From: Alphaproteobacteria bacterium
GTDB taxonomy: Bacteria; Pseudomonadota; Alphaproteobacteria; UBA7887
Assembly: GCA_028289725.1 (NCBI GenBank)
Contig: JANQOH010000396.1
Coordinates: forward strand, 1-59,835
Reading direction: 5' to 3'
Length of the DNA stretch: 59,835 nt
Both the position numbers and the translations under genes were made by a program. Shown here one piece after another: positions 42,675-50,601 of the stretch. Positions within the stretch are counted from its first letter, which is position 1. Every line of letters begins with the position of its first letter. The notes under the pieces are model-generated. The model saw nothing but the letters and a program-made list of their open reading frames with translations. It had not been told where the DNA came from and did not search any database.

Positions 42675-42841
42675 GGTCGTCCTGTATTTGGCGCGCGCCG
42701 AAAGCATCGCGGCCATGTCTTTGTGGCGTTGCGCTACCGTTTATCTTGGCTCAGCATTCTGAAAAAGCACCTGCCGTAATTATCGGGCCCGCAAGATTTA
42801 CCCGAGACGGCCAAGAATCAAGAACAACCGGAGGGAGAAAG

Positions 42842-43924
42842 ATGGCTCTTGATCGTCGGTCGATACTGAAGCGCGGTGCCGTAGGTGCCATAGCGGCGAC
42901 ATCCGCGTTCCCAAAACCTGCGCTTTCGCAAGGGCGACTGCGCTGGAAGATGGTGACGTGCTGGCCAAAGAACTTTCCTGGCCTCGGTATGACGGCCAAT
43001 CAAATTGGCGAGCAAATTACCAAAATGAGCGACGGCCGCTTAGAGGTGAAAGTCTATGGCGCCGGCGAAATCGTTCCTGCATTTGAAGTGTTCGATGCGG
43101 TTCGCGGCGGCATCGCTGAACTCGGTCATGGCTGGGACGGTTATTGGATTAACAAACATCCCGGTGCGCCGTTTTTCGGGGGCGTGCCCAACGGGCTCGG
43201 GCCGCATGAACAACATGCCTGGATACAGTATGGTGGTGGCCAACCCCTATGGGACGAAATGTATGCGGATGTCGGCATTCGTTCATTTGTCGCCGGGATC
43301 AATCCGCCATCCATGTTCGGTTGGTATGGCCGTGAAATCGGGTCTCTCGACGATCTCAAGGGCCTCAAGATTCGCATGGCGGGACTACCCGGCGAAGTAT
43401 TAAACCGTCTCGGCGCGACATCGGTAAACATGCCGGGCGGCGAGATTATGAGCGCCTTGCAGTCCGGCGTGGTCGATGCCGTCGAATGGGGCGGAGCTTG
43501 GTCCGACCTCGCGTTCGGATTCCAGAAAATTACCAAGATTTGCTACTACCCCGGCATTCATGAACCGGGCGCCTCAAACGCATTGATGGTCAATCGCGCC
43601 GCGTATGACGGCCTTAGCTCTGATCTTCAAGAGATAATCAAGGTCGCAGCCCACAATGGCGCCAATCGCCTGTATTCGGAGTCGACGCATCAAAACAGCG
43701 TCAGCTTCGAGGTCTTGCAAACGGAACACGGCGTCCAGTTCAAACGGTTGCCGGATGATGTGATCGCCGAATTTTTGCGTATCAGCCTAGAGGTTTTGCG
43801 TGAGACCGCCGAAAAGGATGCGCACGCGACAAAAATCCATGACAGTTACATGGAGTTTCGTCGGCGGGTCTCAAATATCGCCCCGACGGTCGAGTTGGGC
43901 TATCTCGGCGCGCGCTCCGCTTAG
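42842..43924 (+). CDS. TRAP transporter solute-binding protein, second copy
   Basis: 360 residues; GGAGGGAG five bases before ATG 42842. A twin-arginine leader (DRRSILKRG) ends near ALSQ. The mature protein opens LRWKMVTCWPKNFPG and shares long blocks with the 7211-8350 receptor (GLKIRMAGLPGEVLNRLGAT, MPGGEIMSALQSGVVDAVEW). The motif YYPGIHEPG is the alpha-keto-acid receptor type. Again no membrane subunits are nearby. The differing loops suggest a related but distinct ligand. An Lrp regulator gene is convergent seven bases downstream. Confidence 0.88.
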   Translation: MALDRRSILKRGAVGAIAATSAFPKPALSQGRLRWKMVTCWPKNFPGLGMTANQIGEQITKMSDGRLEVKVYGAGEIVPAFEVFDAVRGGIAELGHGWDGYWINKHPGAPFFGGVPNGLGPHEQHAWIQYGGGQPLWDEMYADVGIRSFVAGINPPSMFGWYGREIGSLDDLKGLKIRMAGLPGEVLNRLGATSVNMPGGEIMSALQSGVVDAVEWGGAWSDLAFGFQKITKICYYPGIHEPGASNALMVNRAAYDGLSSDLQEIIKVAAHNGANRLYSESTHQNSVSFEVLQTEHGVQFKRLPDDVIAEFLRISLEVLRETAEKDAHATKIHDSYMEFRRRVSNIAPTVELGYLGARSA

Positions 43925-43931
43925 GCGGCGG

Positions 43932-44405
43932 CTAACGCGCGACAGGCATCAGGTCATGGCGATGGGCCGCCTGGAAGATGATCGAGGTCTCGATCTTTGT
44001 GACGACAGGCCGGCTGGTGAACTCGTCGAGCGCCAGGTTCTTTAGATGCGTCATATCGCGCACCACGACATGCACCACCATGTCGTGACTGCCGGTGACC
44101 AGGAAGCCGGACCGCACCTCGGGGATGCTCAGGATTTCCGTCAAAAAATTGTCGACCACGTCGCGTGTGTGTTTGGCGAGTTCAATGAACAGGAGCGCCT
44201 CCAGTCCATACCCCAGCGCAGTAAAATCGATTTCGGCATGGGCGCCTTTGATGACGCCATCTGCTCGAAGCCGTTTGATCCGCTCGTGACAACTCGATGG
44301 CGCCAGCCCGACCGCCGCTGCGAGCTCTTTGTTGGACATCCGCGCATCGTTCTGCAAATGGCGCAAAAGTTCGATGTCGGTTCGGTCTAGACTCGCAGAA
44401 TCCAT
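43932..44405 (-). CDS. Lrp/AsnC-family transcriptional regulator
   Basis: 157 residues. The N-terminal winged helix has LLRHLQNDARMSNKELAAAVGL then APSSCHERIKRLRADGVI. The C-terminal RAM domain (about 70-145) contains EVRSGFLVTGSHDMVVHVVVRD, the amino-acid-sensing fold. It usually forms octamers and responds to an amino acid. It is divergent from the PhyH-type dioxygenase gene with an 87-base gap, and is therefore its most likely regulator. Confidence 0.9.
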   Translation of the reverse strand: MDSASLDRTDIELLRHLQNDARMSNKELAAAVGLAPSSCHERIKRLRADGVIKGAHAEIDFTALGYGLEALLFIELAKHTRDVVDNFLTEILSIPEVRSGFLVTGSHDMVVHVVVRDMTHLKNLALDEFTSRPVVTKIETSIIFQAAHRHDLMPVAR

Positions 44406-44469
44406 GGAATTAACGACATTTATTCGATTGAAACTACGAAATACCGTCGCTTATTCTGTCGACAGGGTC

Positions 44470-44485
44470 AATATTTGAATATTTG
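44470..44485. promoter_or_regulatory. Tandem AATATTTG repeat, candidate Lrp operator
   Basis: Two exact adjacent copies of AATATTTG, each containing palindromic AATATT, just upstream of the dioxygenase ribosome-binding site and in the lrp-like/phyH-like divergent gap. AT-rich dyads are typical of Lrp-family sites. Confidence 0.4.
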
Positions 44486-44492
44486 GAGCGAC

Positions 44493-45407
44493 ATGATTTG
44501 TCCAGAAGCGTTTGCGTTCAGCGATGATCAGCTCTCGAAGTTCGAGAGCGATGGGTTTGTGGTTCTGGAAAACGTGCTTGATGGCGAGAGCCTTGACGCG
44601 TTGCGCGCCACGTTTCCGCGTATTTTTGCGGGTGACTTCGACACCGGCGTCTATCCCGATGAGTGGCATTGGCGCGAAGGCATGAGCTTGCCCGACGCCA
44701 CGCGGCATATGGGCAATGCGTGGAAATCGGATTTGACCATCGCGAGCTTGGTGCTGTCAGCGGACGTTGCTGCTGCCGCCGCGCGCTTGATGAATTGGCG
44801 TGATATCCGGCTGGGCCAGGACACCATCTGGTGGAAGCCGCCGGCCGCCAAGCCCATCAAGCTCCACCAAGACACATCGTTTCTGGATTTCCTCGACCCG
44901 CCGAAGACCGTGACCTGCTGGGTTACTTTGGACGACACGAAACGCGATGCCGGCACCATCGAATACGTGCCGGGGTCGCATCATTGGCCGGTGGCGCCCC
45001 TGCCGCGCGATTTCCACATCGCCGAGGATTATCGCGCCGGCATGCGGCTTGCCGCCGAAGCCGCCGGCGTCGCAAGACCCGAAACCGTCAAGATCGAGGT
45101 GCCCGCCGGATCGGCTGTGTTCCATGCCGGCGAGATTTGGCACGGGTCCGGTGCGAACCACAGTGACGATCGCACGCGCCGGTCGATCGGCATCCATATG
45201 CTGCGTGGCGATGTGCGTTTCAGCGAAAGACCGGGCGGCTATATCTACCGCCGTTACCAAATTGCGGGCGACCCTGAACTCAAAGAGAGCTTCTTCCCGA
45301 TACTTTGGTCGGCGAACGGCTATCGGACTCCGTGGCTCGATGATTATTGCCGCGTCGGGTTCGCGGCGCGAAACGCCGACCCGTCTTCAGCCGGGCGCGC
45401 CGCGTAG
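44493..45407 (+). CDS. Phytanoyl-CoA dioxygenase (PhyH)-family oxygenase
   Basis: 304 residues from ATG 44493 (GGAG five bases upstream), preferred to a TTG at 44475. It is a double-stranded beta-helix Fe(II)/2-oxoglutarate oxygenase: the facial triad is His125-x-Asp127 in IKLHQDTSF with a distal His in AGEIWHGSG, followed by RTRRSIGIHML supplying the 2-oxoglutarate Arg. Members hydroxylate acyl-CoAs, ectoine or small metabolites. Control by the divergent Lrp protein suggests an amino-acid-like substrate. The 3' end overlaps the convergent ABC gene by about 20 bases. Confidence 0.87.
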   Translation: MICPEAFAFSDDQLSKFESDGFVVLENVLDGESLDALRATFPRIFAGDFDTGVYPDEWHWREGMSLPDATRHMGNAWKSDLTIASLVLSADVAAAAARLMNWRDIRLGQDTIWWKPPAAKPIKLHQDTSFLDFLDPPKTVTCWVTLDDTKRDAGTIEYVPGSHHWPVAPLPRDFHIAEDYRAGMRLAAEAAGVARPETVKIEVPAGSAVFHAGEIWHGSGANHSDDRTRRSIGIHMLRGDVRFSERPGGYIYRRYQIAGDPELKESFFPILWSANGYRTPWLDDYCRVGFAARNADPSSAGRAA

Positions 45408-46241
45408 GTGGTAGGTCGGCATCAGCTCGAAATAAGGCCGAATGACCGGCGAGTCGGAGGCGTGGAAATCGGCGAACGGCCCATCAAACAGAATATGACC
45501 TTCGTGCAACATGATCACGCGAGGCTCCAACCGGCTTAGCAAGTCCTTGTCGTGGGTCACGATCACGCTGGTGCGGGTCGGACGGCCGCGCCCGCGGTCG
45601 GAATGCGCAGTCTGGATCAAATCCTGAATATGCGCCGCGCTGATGGGGTCGAGGCCGCTCGTCGGCTCGTCGTAGAAAATCACGATCGGATCCATGGCGA
45701 GCGCGCGTGCGACGGCTAATCGTTTCGCCATTCCGCCAGACAGACTTCCAGTCGAAGTTTCGAGAAACGCGTCGTCGGACGGCAGATCCACGGCTTCGAG
45801 CACGGAGCGCGCCAGGGGCCGGATGTCTGCGTTTTGCAGATCTCGGACTTCGCGCAGCCAAAGCGCGATATTCTCAAACACGCTGCCGGAGAACAGCGCG
45901 TTGCGCTGAAAAACCACGCCCCAGTGGCTGTGTAAGTGATCTCGATCCTCTTCGCCCAATTTGTCGAGACTGACCAGTGCGCCGGCAGCGTTCGCATGAT
46001 CCGCGACCCAAACGCGTCCGCTATCCGGTGTCAGCAACCCAAGCATTGTATTGAGCAAAACCGTTTTGCCGCTGCCGGAACCGCCAACAATCGCGATTAC
46101 CTCACCACTTGCAATCTCTAGATCGATCCCGCGCAAGACCTTGTTGTCGCCAAATGCGACATGTACGCCTTCAATGCGGAACTCGAGGCTGTGGAGCGTA
46201 TCGATTGCATGTCCATTTCTTCCTTCGGCGGGCTCTGTCAT
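45387..46241 (-). CDS. Orphan ABC transporter ATPase, MlaF type
   Basis: 284 residues from ATG 46241; longer frames lack a credible site. Walker A is GGSGSGKT, the signature LSGGMAKRLAVARAL, and Walker B IVIFYDEPTSGLDP. The SGGMxKR form and the His in VIVTHDKD match the MlaF/Ttg2A branch, which energises phospholipid or lipophile trafficking across the envelope. Unlike normal mla loci, no permease, MCE-domain or STAS gene is adjacent. A central insert (HANAAGALVSLDKLGEED) enlarges the region after Walker A. Partner unknown. Confidence 0.86.
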   Translation of the reverse strand: MTEPAEGRNGHAIDTLHSLEFRIEGVHVAFGDNKVLRGIDLEIASGEVIAIVGGSGSGKTVLLNTMLGLLTPDSGRVWVADHANAAGALVSLDKLGEEDRDHLHSHWGVVFQRNALFSGSVFENIALWLREVRDLQNADIRPLARSVLEAVDLPSDDAFLETSTGSLSGGMAKRLAVARALAMDPIVIFYDEPTSGLDPISAAHIQDLIQTAHSDRGRGRPTRTSVIVTHDKDLLSRLEPRVIMLHEGHILFDGPFADFHASDSPVIRPYFELMPTYHLRGAPG

Positions 46242-46354
46242 ATCAGCTTTCGAAATTGGATTGGACGTCGAGCGGTGATCCACGAAACACGAACCGCAGA
46301 TCGGGGGCAAAGAGTGACGTAGGCCGGTTCGACCCTCGGCCAACACCCGTGCGT

Positions 46355-46386
46355 AAAAAGGCGTCACGCCACCAATGTGGTGACGC
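46355..46386 (-). terminator. Intrinsic terminator candidate (minus strand)
   Basis: On the minus strand GCGTCA-CCAC-loop-GTGG-CG-TGACGC folds with a 2-base bulge and is followed by CTTTTTACGC. It lies 15 bases after the stop of the small minus-strand ORF at 46401-46610 and supports a transcript arriving from that side. Confidence 0.5.
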
Positions 46387-46400
46387 GGTGGAATTTGCGT

Positions 46401-46610
46401 CTAGCGTTCGGGCAGGTTTGCGGATTTGGTGCAGCTTGATTCCCCTTTCACGGTACGGTCATTCCGCATGATTGGATCACTCTTAGCGAACCTGTCTTTG
46501 CCGATACATTCGAACACCAATGGCACCCCGATGCATTGATCCAAGTCGCGCATGGGTCGGCGGTCGGATCCGGTTGTTACAACTGGCGCGCGTGCATCAT
46601 GCAACTGCAC
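46401..46610 (-). CDS. Possible small protein (hypothetical)
   Basis: A 69-codon frame from GTG 46610, containing two Cys and charged C-terminal sequence (RFAKSDPIMRNDRTVKG). No family, leader or good ribosome-binding site was recognised, and the frame is open further upstream, so the true start is uncertain. The reason to list it is the intrinsic terminator that directly follows its stop. Apart from this candidate, the 46242-46805 gap holds only the promoter side of the downstream gene pair. Confidence 0.3.
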   Translation of the reverse strand: MQLHDARAPVVTTGSDRRPMRDLDQCIGVPLVFECIGKDRFAKSDPIMRNDRTVKGESSCTKSANLPER

Positions 46611-46805
46611 ATCTTGTGTAATAGCAATGGGGCTCGGCGGTTCTATATTTGAGTGGTGGCCACGGGAGGCTCGCTGCTGCCTTTGTGTTGACGGCCAAAA
46701 CGCCGATGCACGGCGATTGGTTCAATTCCGTGAAGGGGCTTTGCGCCGTCGGCCATCGAGCGATCTGCCGGCCCCATTTCCCCTTTTCTCACCGGACCAT
46801 GGGCG

Positions 46806-47276
46806 ATGAGCTGGAAGGAAACCGCCGTCATCGAAGTACCTTCGCCGAACGGCGGAGATGTTGCGCGGCTGGAGCCGGTCGACACGCTTACCTGGGGACC
46901 CATAAAGGCAGAGTGGAGCTTCACGGTCTACCGGCTCAAACTTGGTGAGAAGCGCATTGATGGACTGTACACCGGAGACGCAGTTTGGGACGCCGAGGGA
47001 CGGTATATCGCCGCGGTGCAATGCCGGAACTATGCGCCGGGTAGCAGTGATTGGAACTATGCGCCAGAGGATTGGCAGCCGGAACTGGCCCTAATGGTCA
47101 TCGATCCAGGACGATCGCAAATCGGTTTGGCTGCGCACGATCCCCAATTCGGTTACCAACCGCTGAAATTTGAAGGGACGGCTTTGGTTTACAACAAATC
47201 CAAGCACGGGCCGCTGTCGTCCGTTTTGGAAATGGAAATCGATACGCAGGCGATCAAAAGCTGGGATCCGATTTGA
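46806..47276 (+). CDS. Hypothetical cytoplasmic protein
   Basis: 156 residues, no signal peptide or membrane helix. It is rich in Trp and Tyr (SSDWNYAPEDWQPELALMVID) with an alternating beta pattern (WSFTVYRLKLGEKRIDGLY), suggesting a compact beta protein. No family recognised. Its TGA overlaps the ATG of the next gene (TGATG at 47274-47278), so the pair is translationally coupled and probably functionally linked. Confidence 0.62.
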   Translation: MSWKETAVIEVPSPNGGDVARLEPVDTLTWGPIKAEWSFTVYRLKLGEKRIDGLYTGDAVWDAEGRYIAAVQCRNYAPGSSDWNYAPEDWQPELALMVIDPGRSQIGLAAHDPQFGYQPLKFEGTALVYNKSKHGPLSSVLEMEIDTQAIKSWDPI

Positions 47277-47946
47277 TGCCTATTAGTACGGAAGTAATCG
47301 CCGGCGGCATTCGCTCTGAACTTTCGCCCACGCGCGCGATGAGGACTGGCCGGATGGCGGGTCTGCTGTGTCTTGCGATCGGTGTCGGCTGGTTGATCGC
47401 GACGGCCTTCTTGGTTCAGGAGCGGATCAATCGGGACCTTCTCACCATCGACGGCACCATTGCGTCGGTTGATACGGATCGCACGGTGCGTTCTGGTGGG
47501 CGTCCCCTCGTTGCATCGCCTTTCTTGTCCCTCAGCCTGGCCACGCCACGCCACGCTTGGTCGACGGAATGCTGCAACCCGCATTTCGCTTTGAGGTGCC
47601 GATTTGGTCAGGCGAGCTGGCGGAAGACATGGCAGCCAGGCTTTTGCCCGGCGAGCCCATCAGTCTCACGGTTTCCCGCAATCGCCTGGACAGCGCTGTG
47701 GCAAGCCTTCGGTCTCGTCTCGAACTCGAGCGCAGAGGTGGCGTTTACAATCCGGGGCCGTTCGCCAACACCGGTGTTGTCGATGTCGTTTCCATTCGGA
47801 GCGGTGACGGCACGGTCGAAGTAGAGGAAAGCGCACTCGGCGCTATCTCGGGACTGGTCTTGAGTCTTCTTGCAGCGACGCTGTTCAGCGTCGTAGGCGT
47901 GCGGATTCTGCGCCAGACATCCGCGGCGCGCGCCGAGGTGGCATAA
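47276..47946 (+). pseudogene. Two-helix membrane protein gene interrupted by a 5-bp repeat frameshift
   Basis: The first frame (47276-47824) gives a membrane helix (about 27-48) then DGTIASVDTDR and SPFLSLSLATPR before degenerating. A second frame, offset by two, supplies LVDGMLQPAFRFEVPIW through a second helix (ISGLVLSLLAATLFSVVGVRIL) to the stop at 47946. The switch point is (CCACG)3 at 47541-47555. Removing one 5-bp copy restores a single frame of about 221 residues reading ATPRLVDGML. The rebuilt protein resembles two-helix DUF3592-like proteins, without firm family assignment. It may be a real mutation, reversible slippage or a sequencing error. Confidence 0.72.
47541..47555 (+). repeat. 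(CCACG)3 tandem repeat at the frameshift
   Basis: Three perfect CCACG units. A change by one unit shifts the frame by five bases, exactly the shift needed to join the two coding halves. Confidence 0.85.
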
Positions 47947-47954
47947 CAAAAGAA

Positions 47955-48167
47955 TTAGGTTTCGGGGCTATTCCCGTTTTCCAGCCAGGCGGACACAGTA
48001 AGGCGTGCGACATTGGTGGGAACTTCAGGGTGGTAATAAAGATAAACCCTGATGGAGGCTTCGAATGCGGATCTTTCCGGCACCGCGCATTGCCTAAGCT
48101 CACGGTAACTCCGTGACACCGCATCGCGGCACGCACATTCATCCTCCAAATTGCGCATAATTCTCAT
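47955..48167 (-). CDS. Possible small protein (hypothetical)
   Basis: A 70-codon frame in the 315-base gap between two annotated genes. The C-terminal half (RVYLYYHPEVPTNVARLTVSAW) has protein-like alternation and reasonable codon use. There is no leader, GGAG sits too close to the start (two bases), and no family was recognised. Nothing else was seen in this gap. Confidence 0.3.
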   Translation of the reverse strand: MRIMRNLEDECACRDAVSRSYRELRQCAVPERSAFEASIRVYLYYHPEVPTNVARLTVSAWLENGNSPET

Positions 48168-48261
48168 TCTCCATAGTCAATTTGGGGATTTTTCTATGCT
48201 TCGCGCCAGAATGCAAGAGAGATCGTCTCGAATTCGGCTGGCCTCCCTGCTATGGGGCCTG

Positions 48262-49224
48262 TCATTCCACGACCGCCTCTCCGCCGATCCAAATGGCTTC
48301 CACGAATTCGAACATGGTCGAGCCCTTTTTCGTCACTCTCGGCACCATGTAATCCACGGCGGGGTCGAAGCCGAGTTGAGTTCTCGGAAGCGGCTGTATC
48401 GCCCCGTCCGCGACCGCAAACACAAACTTTCTGAGTTTGGCGCCGTCCGAAGCCCGTGCCACATCCAGCACGTAGGTCCCGTCGACCAGCATTTCGTTCA
48501 TGGTCAGGGGGATGGCATTGGCCGCCTGTTGCTCATCATGAGGCTGATACAAAGTCACCTCGCGGCGCTCAAAATGACCATTCGAGTAGAAGCTCGTTTG
48601 GTTTTTAGAATGGGCGACCAAGGCTCCGTCACGCAGTAAATTCGCGACGAAGTACTCCTGGAATGTGTCTGGTGCCGGCATATCCAATCCGCCCAACCAC
48701 ATCGAGAAAATCGGGATCGGTTCGTCTTTGAATGTGCTCATGGTGATGTGCGCCAATGTGCGCCAATACCCGTCGAACGCATAAGTCTTTTCGGGATCAA
48801 ACGGATCTTCGCCGTCGCCGGTTTGGCGCAGGAGGAAGGGAAACCGGCTTATGGGTTCGTTGTTGAAGACGAAGACCATGGTATAGGTTCCGGGCTCGGT
48901 CAGCTGAACGTCCGCTGGGCCCTGCACCATCATGCGGGCGAAGACGCCTTCGCGAACGCGGTAATCCGGAAAAATATCGTATTGCGCCAGCACATTATTG
49001 TTTGAATCGATCAAACCGACCATGGCGTTGGCCGGACCCTCGGGTGCAAAAGCGAGGTCGTAATTTCCGAAGACGACCAGCCCGTTCGTGTCACCGAAAA
49101 AGCTATCCATCATGGTTTCGAAAATGACCGCCGGCGGGTAATCCTGGGCGACGGCGACCCGTCCCAATGGGATGACGGCGAGCGCGAGCGCCAAGAGCGT
49201 CGCCAGGCGTGAAATCAATTTCAT
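48262..49224 (-). CDS. Secreted protein of unknown function
   Basis: 320 residues; AGGGGAC precedes ATG 49224. A signal peptide (LATLLALALAVIPLG) is cleaved near AVAQ. The mature part reads as two beta-sandwich modules (FGNYDLAFAPEGPANAMVGLID; later RREVTLYQPHDEQQA and LVDGTYVLDVARASDG) joined by a helical stretch (YWRTLAHITMSTF). No Cys, no catalytic motif and no membrane anchor are evident. It looks like a periplasmic binding or structural protein. It stands alone, with 170 bases to the acetyltransferase gene. Confidence 0.7.
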   Translation of the reverse strand: MKLISRLATLLALALAVIPLGRVAVAQDYPPAVIFETMMDSFFGDTNGLVVFGNYDLAFAPEGPANAMVGLIDSNNNVLAQYDIFPDYRVREGVFARMMVQGPADVQLTEPGTYTMVFVFNNEPISRFPFLLRQTGDGEDPFDPEKTYAFDGYWRTLAHITMSTFKDEPIPIFSMWLGGLDMPAPDTFQEYFVANLLRDGALVAHSKNQTSFYSNGHFERREVTLYQPHDEQQAANAIPLTMNEMLVDGTYVLDVARASDGAKLRKFVFAVADGAIQPLPRTQLGFDPAVDYMVPRVTKKGSTMFEFVEAIWIGGEAVVE

Positions 49225-49394
49225 GAATGCGTCCCCTGATTAAACCCGTCCAACGTGTGCGAATAATCCAACCGCGATTTCATACTTAGTGCGACGCGAT
49301 CAAACCTGATGAATATCAATGTGATCCATGCGCGGGTCGAGTATGGCATAGCGTCGAATGTTCGGAAACGGCGCCCCGAACACGTCCGAGACCC

Positions 49395-49889
49395 TCAAAG
49401 TGCCCGGTACAAATAAACGCTCGGGACGCCGACGGTGAAACCGACATTCGCGTAGGCACGTCGAGCCGGTGCGTGGCTTGAGTCACCGCCCGTCCCGACT
49501 GTGGCAATCTTCATACCGACATCGCGCATTCGAGACAGCGCGCATTCATACATCCAGCTGCCGATGCCCCGTCCCTGAATTTCTGGATCGACAGCGTTCA
49601 AGTCGATTTCACCGACCTTGGCGTCGCGATCAAACGAGACCGCGCAGAAAGCCACAATCTTCTGGTCCTGTTCGACAACAAGGACGGTGTGGTCCGAGTC
49701 AGCCGAGCAAACGCGGTCAAGGAGTTCCGCCTGCTCCTGTTCCAGCCGGCTGAAAGCATAAGACGCGATGGTCTTGCCGACAATCTGGCGGAATGAGTGG
49801 AACACCGGTTTGAAGGCGGCATGGCGAATCTCTTGCAGACGGGGAAGGTCGGCCGGCGCGAAATCTCGGATTGTCTCGGATCTTTTCAT
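49395..49889 (-). CDS. GNAT-family N-acetyltransferase
   Basis: 164 residues. The acetyl-CoA pyrophosphate loop (motif A) is VDPEIQGRGIGSWMYECAL, with the Q/R-x-x-G-x-G/A pattern. The preceding strand is VGEIDLNAV, and the C-terminal motif B contains APARRAYANVGFTVG. It would acetylate a small amine or a protein amino group. The substrate cannot be inferred, and no operon partner is present. Confidence 0.87.
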   Translation of the reverse strand: MKRSETIRDFAPADLPRLQEIRHAAFKPVFHSFRQIVGKTIASYAFSRLEQEQAELLDRVCSADSDHTVLVVEQDQKIVAFCAVSFDRDAKVGEIDLNAVDPEIQGRGIGSWMYECALSRMRDVGMKIATVGTGGDSSHAPARRAYANVGFTVGVPSVYLYRAL

Positions 49890-50229
49890 AGTTTGGTCCT
49901 CAAAACCCGCCGGAATAGGGAAATTTCTACCCGATCCAAGGCCCGGTTGACGCCCGTGATCTCAGTAGCGTTTATCTGTGAAATGGCGGTGATAACCTAC
50001 AAGGATACACTGGACGGGCTCGCGCACCGTCTCGATGCCGCTTGGGGACCGATTTGATCGTGCCAGCATGTCGTGCTTCGCTGCGAAACGTCAGGGCATA
50101 TGACGGACCAGGTTATAAGGCGAATACAATTGGGTTGGACGTGATCACATTGGACCTCTCCAAATACCAAACGCGGCTGGCATGGAAATTGGCCCCGGTT
50201 TCCTACTTCGAAATCGTCGGGACCGCGCC
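49890..50229. other. Intergenic stretch upstream of the Bat operon
   Basis: A 340-base gap. A frame open from 49982 ends in an ATGA overlap with the next gene (50230-50233; last residues KLAPVSYFEIVGTAP). A second short frame, 49983-50057, reads MAVITYKDTL and ends in WGPI. Neither shows recognisable MoxR or DUF58 sequence, the genes normally found here. This may be a decayed upstream operon gene, or simply leader sequence. Confidence 0.35.
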
Positions 50230-50601
50230 ATGACCCGCGAGGAAATCCTCGCGCAATTGCGTGGCGTCCATTTACCGCCGTCGGCTGTGGATTCCGGCGA
50301 AGTCGTAATCGCCCTGTGGCCGCTTTGGACATTTCTTGCAATCGTTCTTTTGCTCGCCGCCGTCCGCTGGTGGCGCCAGAACACCTGGCGGCGCGAGGCG
50401 CGGGCCGCACTCGGCCAGATCGAGGCGTTGGCGGACCCGATCGCGCGCTGGGACGCGTTGCTCGATTTGTCGATCCGTATTGCGCACGTCCGCGATCGAG
50501 TTGAGCCGCTTCCGGCGCTTGCCTATCGGGCGCCGGAAACCATTGCGGACGATGACACGCGGGCTCTCGCCAAACACATTCGCGATCGGCTCAATAGATG
50601 A
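50230..50601 (+). CDS. DUF4381-family membrane protein of the Bat operon
   Basis: 123 residues. The N-terminal LAQLRGVHLPPSAVD is the family hallmark, followed by one membrane helix (about 27-48, WPLWTFLAIVLLLAAV) and a cytoplasmic helical tail. It is a small subunit regularly encoded between DUF58 and the VWA proteins in MoxR-associated loci. Its stop overlaps the next start (ATGA at 50598-50601). Biochemical role unknown; probably assembles with the VWA proteins at the membrane. Confidence 0.8.
   Translation: MTREEILAQLRGVHLPPSAVDSGEVVIALWPLWTFLAIVLLLAAVRWWRQNTWRREARAALGQIEALADPIARWDALLDLSIRIAHVRDRVEPLPALAYRAPETIADDDTRALAKHIRDRLNR

Noticed and set aside
49982..50233. Frame ending in an ATGA overlap, considered as the C-terminus of a DUF58 or MoxR gene.
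   Set aside because: The readable sequence matches neither family; kept only as part of the intergenic note.
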